The notes under the pieces are model-generated. The model did no database searches. It was given only the letters and a program-made list of their open reading frames with translations, and was not told where the DNA came from. Shown here piece after piece: positions 62,286 to 64,000 of a stretch of DNA of 64,000 bases. The position numbers and the translations under genes are program-made. Source of the DNA: Sulfurimonas sp. hsl 1-7 (GTDB taxonomy: Bacteria; Campylobacterota; Campylobacteria; Campylobacterales; Sulfurimonadaceae); assembly GCF_030577135.1 (NCBI RefSeq), contig NZ_JAUIRR010000002.1, forward strand, positions 186,001 to 250,000, read 5' to 3'. How positions within the stretch are numbered: position 1 is the stretch's first letter; each line of letters opens with the position of its first letter.

Positions 62286-62726
62286 TTAATATATCATCTG
62301 TCTACAATATTTTTGTGCTTGTGTTGAACTTCCTGATGTACAAGTAAAAGTACCTGTTGATGAATTATAATCAAACTGAACATTCGTCCCATCTATATTA
62401 TACTGGTATGTACCTGAACCGGTAGTAGCTGCATACCAATTTCCCGATGTATTTGAGTTTTGCTTTGGATATGTAAGCACTCCTCCAAATAATCCACCAT
62501 TATCTAAATTCGACGCAGTTATATAATTCTTCTCACCTCTTATGAGTCTTTCTTGTCGTTCAGATATAATAGCTGAACGTATAGCCATTACGTCAGCTTT
62601 TCCACTTGCTATCCTAGCTTGTGTACCAGTAGACGTAAATTTAGGCAATGCAATTGCAGACAATATACCCAGTACGATAATAACAAATATTAATTCAATT
62701 AAAGTAAAAGCTTTTGAGTTTTTCAT
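62286..62726 (-). CDS. Type II secretion / type IV pilus pseudopilin
   Basis: The 146-residue protein starts with a prepilin leader and helix: KAFTLIELIFVIIVLGILSAIALPKF, with cleavage before Phe and Glu at +5. The C-terminal part is a small beta domain with two Cys (FTCTSG, KYCRQM). It is a likely component of a pseudopilus or pilus used for DNA uptake or secretion. It follows the pseudopilin at 62840 across a terminator and ends next to priA. Confidence 0.87.
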   Translation of the reverse strand: MKNSKAFTLIELIFVIIVLGILSAIALPKFTSTGTQARIASGKADVMAIRSAIISERQERLIRGEKNYITASNLDNGGLFGGVLTYPKQNSNTSGNWYAATTGSGTYQYNIDGTNVQFDYNSSTGTFTCTSGSSTQAQKYCRQMIY

Positions 62727-62743
62727 AATAAACCTATTCTCTA

Positions 62744-62783
62744 TTTTTTAACTAAACAATTCTAAAATAATTTAGTTAAAAAA
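62744..62783 (-). repeat. 13-bp inverted repeat upstream of the pseudopilin gene
   Basis: TTTTTTAACTAAA (62744-62756) and TTTAGTTAAAAAA (62771-62783) form a perfect inverted repeat with a 14-base loop. The right arm is also the U-tract of the terminator at 62784-62816, so the two structures overlap. Confidence 0.55.
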
Positions 62784-62816
62784 TTTAGCTTCTCCGCTTT
62801 TAGCGGAGAAACTAAA
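62784..62816 (-). terminator. Strong intrinsic terminator after the pseudopilin at 62840
   Basis: On the minus strand a stem of TTTAG and TTCTCCGC pairing with GCGGAGAA and CTAAA has a five-base loop and one internal mismatch, and is followed by TTTTTTAAC. This is a classic intrinsic terminator between the two pseudopilin genes. Confidence 0.85.
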
Positions 62817-62839
62817 TAATATATGTAGTAAAATACTTA

Positions 62840-63268
62840 CTATTGTTTTGTCCAAGTCCATCTTGGTGAATTACTTAAGTTACCCTCTGTAAAGTTTATA
62901 TCGTAAGTACTTGTACCAAATGAAACAGATGTACCTGTTCCTGTAAATAGTAAACTTTTAGCATCTGCATCACTTGTTGGTGCTGTTGCTGTATCACCGA
63001 AACATTCAAATGGGATATCTTCTAATGCAATATGATCATTAACAGTAATATTATTATCATTTACTTTACCCTTAGCACCTTCAGCGATAGACTCTGACCA
63101 CATAGATGCACCAATCGTACGATTTAATGTACCAATAAATGCTTCACATTTTCCAGCTCTTGCTTGATCAGAAACACCAATAAATTTCGGTAAAGCAACT
63201 GCTGAAAGAATACCTAAAATAACGATAACGAAGATCAATTCGATCATTGTAAAACCAGCTCTTTTCAT
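62840..63268 (-). CDS. Pseudopilin, paralogue of the broken gene at 4782
   Basis: The 142-residue protein has the prepilin start RAGFTMIELIFVIVILGILSAVALPKF, cleaved before Phe with Glu at +5. The C-terminal domain contains EAFIGTLNRTIGASMWSES, which is repeated in the degraded gene at 4782-5200. AAGGAG precedes the ATG. It is separated from the following pseudopilin gene by a strong terminator, so they may be expressed at different levels. Confidence 0.9.
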   Translation of the reverse strand: MKRAGFTMIELIFVIVILGILSAVALPKFIGVSDQARAGKCEAFIGTLNRTIGASMWSESIAEGAKGKVNDNNITVNDHIALEDIPFECFGDTATAPTSDADAKSLLFTGTGTSVSFGTSTYDINFTEGNLSNSPRWTWTKQ

Positions 63269-63413
63269 AAGAACTCCTTTTAAGTTAAATAATTTGGATT
63301 ACTCTTGTAACCTTGTCACTAATTATGAGCCTATAAATATTAAAATATGCTTAAACAGCATTTATTTACTATTATCTTAGATATCCCTTACCTTAATTAT
63401 CACATTTCATATA

Positions 63414-63433
63414 TTTGGAATAGAAAATGCTTG
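63414..63433 (+). promoter_or_regulatory. Sigma-54 promoter of flgBC
   Basis: TTTGGAA, then GG-N10-GC spacing (GG at 63417-63418, GC at 63429-63430) and TTG, matches the -24/-12 consensus used by RpoN for middle flagellar genes in Campylobacter and Helicobacter. The flgB ATG follows at 63467. Confidence 0.82.
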
Positions 63434-63466
63434 TTTCATATATAGTAAATTATAAAAGGTGTATTT

Positions 63467-63898
63467 ATGAGTATAGAGATTTCAAAAACACATTCATTAA
63501 TCAAAGATGCTCTTGATTATCGTGCTGCAAGACAAGATATGATCGCTTCAAATATTGCAAATGCAGATACACCTTATTATAAACCTAGAGATATCAGTTT
63601 TGAAAATGCACTTAAAGCAAAAAAAGCGGCACTCTATGCAAAAGATAGTAACGAGTTACAAATGGCTACGACAAATTCCAAACACTTAACGCCAAGTGAT
63701 CAAAACTCTCAAACTAAAGCGACACTATTTTTCAGAGACGGTCATATGGCACGAAATGACGGCAACAGTGTAGATATAGATGTAGAGACAACTGAGATGA
63801 GTAAAAACTCTATTATGTTCAATGCATTAATTCAAGCTAACAAAAAAGATGGTGCTATTTTTAGATCTGTGATAGAAGCATCACAAAAAGTAAGTTAA
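63467..63898 (+). CDS. flgB: Flagellar proximal rod protein FlgB
   Basis: FlgB forms part of the proximal flagellar rod. The signature SNIANADTPYYKPRDISFENAL (about residues 27-48) is clear and the C-terminal half fits the family, with NDGNSVDIDVETTEMSKNSI. The length of 143 residues is normal. AAAAGGTG precedes the ATG. flgC begins 17 bases downstream. Confidence 0.94.
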   Translation: MSIEISKTHSLIKDALDYRAARQDMIASNIANADTPYYKPRDISFENALKAKKAALYAKDSNELQMATTNSKHLTPSDQNSQTKATLFFRDGHMARNDGNSVDIDVETTEMSKNSIMFNALIQANKKDGAIFRSVIEASQKVS

Positions 63899-63914
63899 TA
63901 AAGGTTTTTAACAA

Positions 63915-64000
63915 ATGAGTAATTTTTTAAATAGTTTTGATATTAGCGGATATGGCCTTTCTGCACAACGTGTTCGCGTAAATGTGATCTCGTCAAACAT
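63915..64000 (+). CDS. flgC: Flagellar proximal rod protein FlgC, cut by the window end
   Basis: The first 28 codons (MSNFLNSFDISGYGLSAQRV...) match the FlgC N-terminus, and the order flgB-flgC is standard. The gene runs off the right edge. Confidence 0.85.
   Translation, partial: MSNFLNSFDISGYGLSAQRVRVNVISSN

Noticed and set aside
1-64000. tRNA, rRNA, CRISPR array, insertion sequence or prophage
   Set aside because: No cloverleaf-like stretch, regular repeat-spacer array, transposase or phage structural gene was noticed; genes are too closely packed to hide a large one.

Overview
The window looks like chromosomal DNA of a Campylobacterota bacterium, most likely a sulfur-oxidising member near Sulfurimonas. 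Supporting signs are low GC, the futalosine menaquinone genes mqnP and mqnC, a kdsA-ribH-nusB operon, a PgbA-type surface protein, an LPP20-type lipoprotein, soxY and soxZ, several multihaem c-type cytochromes, and a flgBC operon behind a sigma-54 promoter. I identified it from protein motifs by eye; no database search was run. No rRNA, tRNA, CRISPR array, transposase or phage gene was seen, and no gap longer than 300 bases lacks a gene.

Layout. 1-2394: a PilZ-like protein, mqnP and divergent miaA. 2586-13915: an AT-rich accessory block between miaA and aguB. It holds duplicated small lipoproteins, an RDD membrane protein, a broken pseudopilin, and a CHASE2 / secreted protein / WD40-caspase lipoprotein / coiled-coil membrane protein operon. 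A stand-alone class III nucleotidyl cyclase, a WYL regulator and a small exported protein follow. 14164-31051: mostly minus-strand housekeeping genes (aguB, LOG-family, recD2-like helicase, M16-like protein, mqnC, DUF302, heptahaem cytochrome, nusB, ribH, kdsA, EamA permease), then a TerB-DnaJ protein, a phosphoribosyltransferase, the LPP20-type lipoprotein and a type II restriction-modification pair. 31201-41557: der, hemJ, hpf, trpS, a cytochrome c-soxY-soxZ group next to a two-component system, a pentahaem cytochrome, argF and hemB. 41615-49537: ribA, a PAS-GGDEF-EAL protein, a CZB protein, an Aer-like PAS protein, rsmG, an NlpC/P60 lipoprotein, alr and aguA. 49727-64000: an OprC/NosA-type copper receptor, ispG, dnaB, comEC, a YihY protein, glcD, pgbA-like, an M23 peptidase, a NUDIX hydrolase, priA, two pseudopilins, flgB and the start of flgC.

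How genes fit together. aguB and aguA, 33 kb apart, are consecutive steps from agmatine to putrescine. mqnP and mqnC serve menaquinone synthesis, and hemB and hemJ serve haem synthesis that supplies the many c-type cytochromes. The cytochrome-soxYZ promoter carries an 11-bp direct repeat of the kind bound by OmpR/PhoB regulators, and such a regulator is encoded next to it.

The most unusual part is the accessory block. Three transcription units in it share a palindrome TGACA-N5-TGTCA (one copy with a single mismatch), in two cases exactly 40 bases upstream of the start codon. This suggests one regulon of envelope proteins built around a membrane-anchored WD40-caspase and a CHASE2 sensor that lacks an output domain. 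A cyclase, the output domain often fused to CHASE2, lies separately a few kb away.
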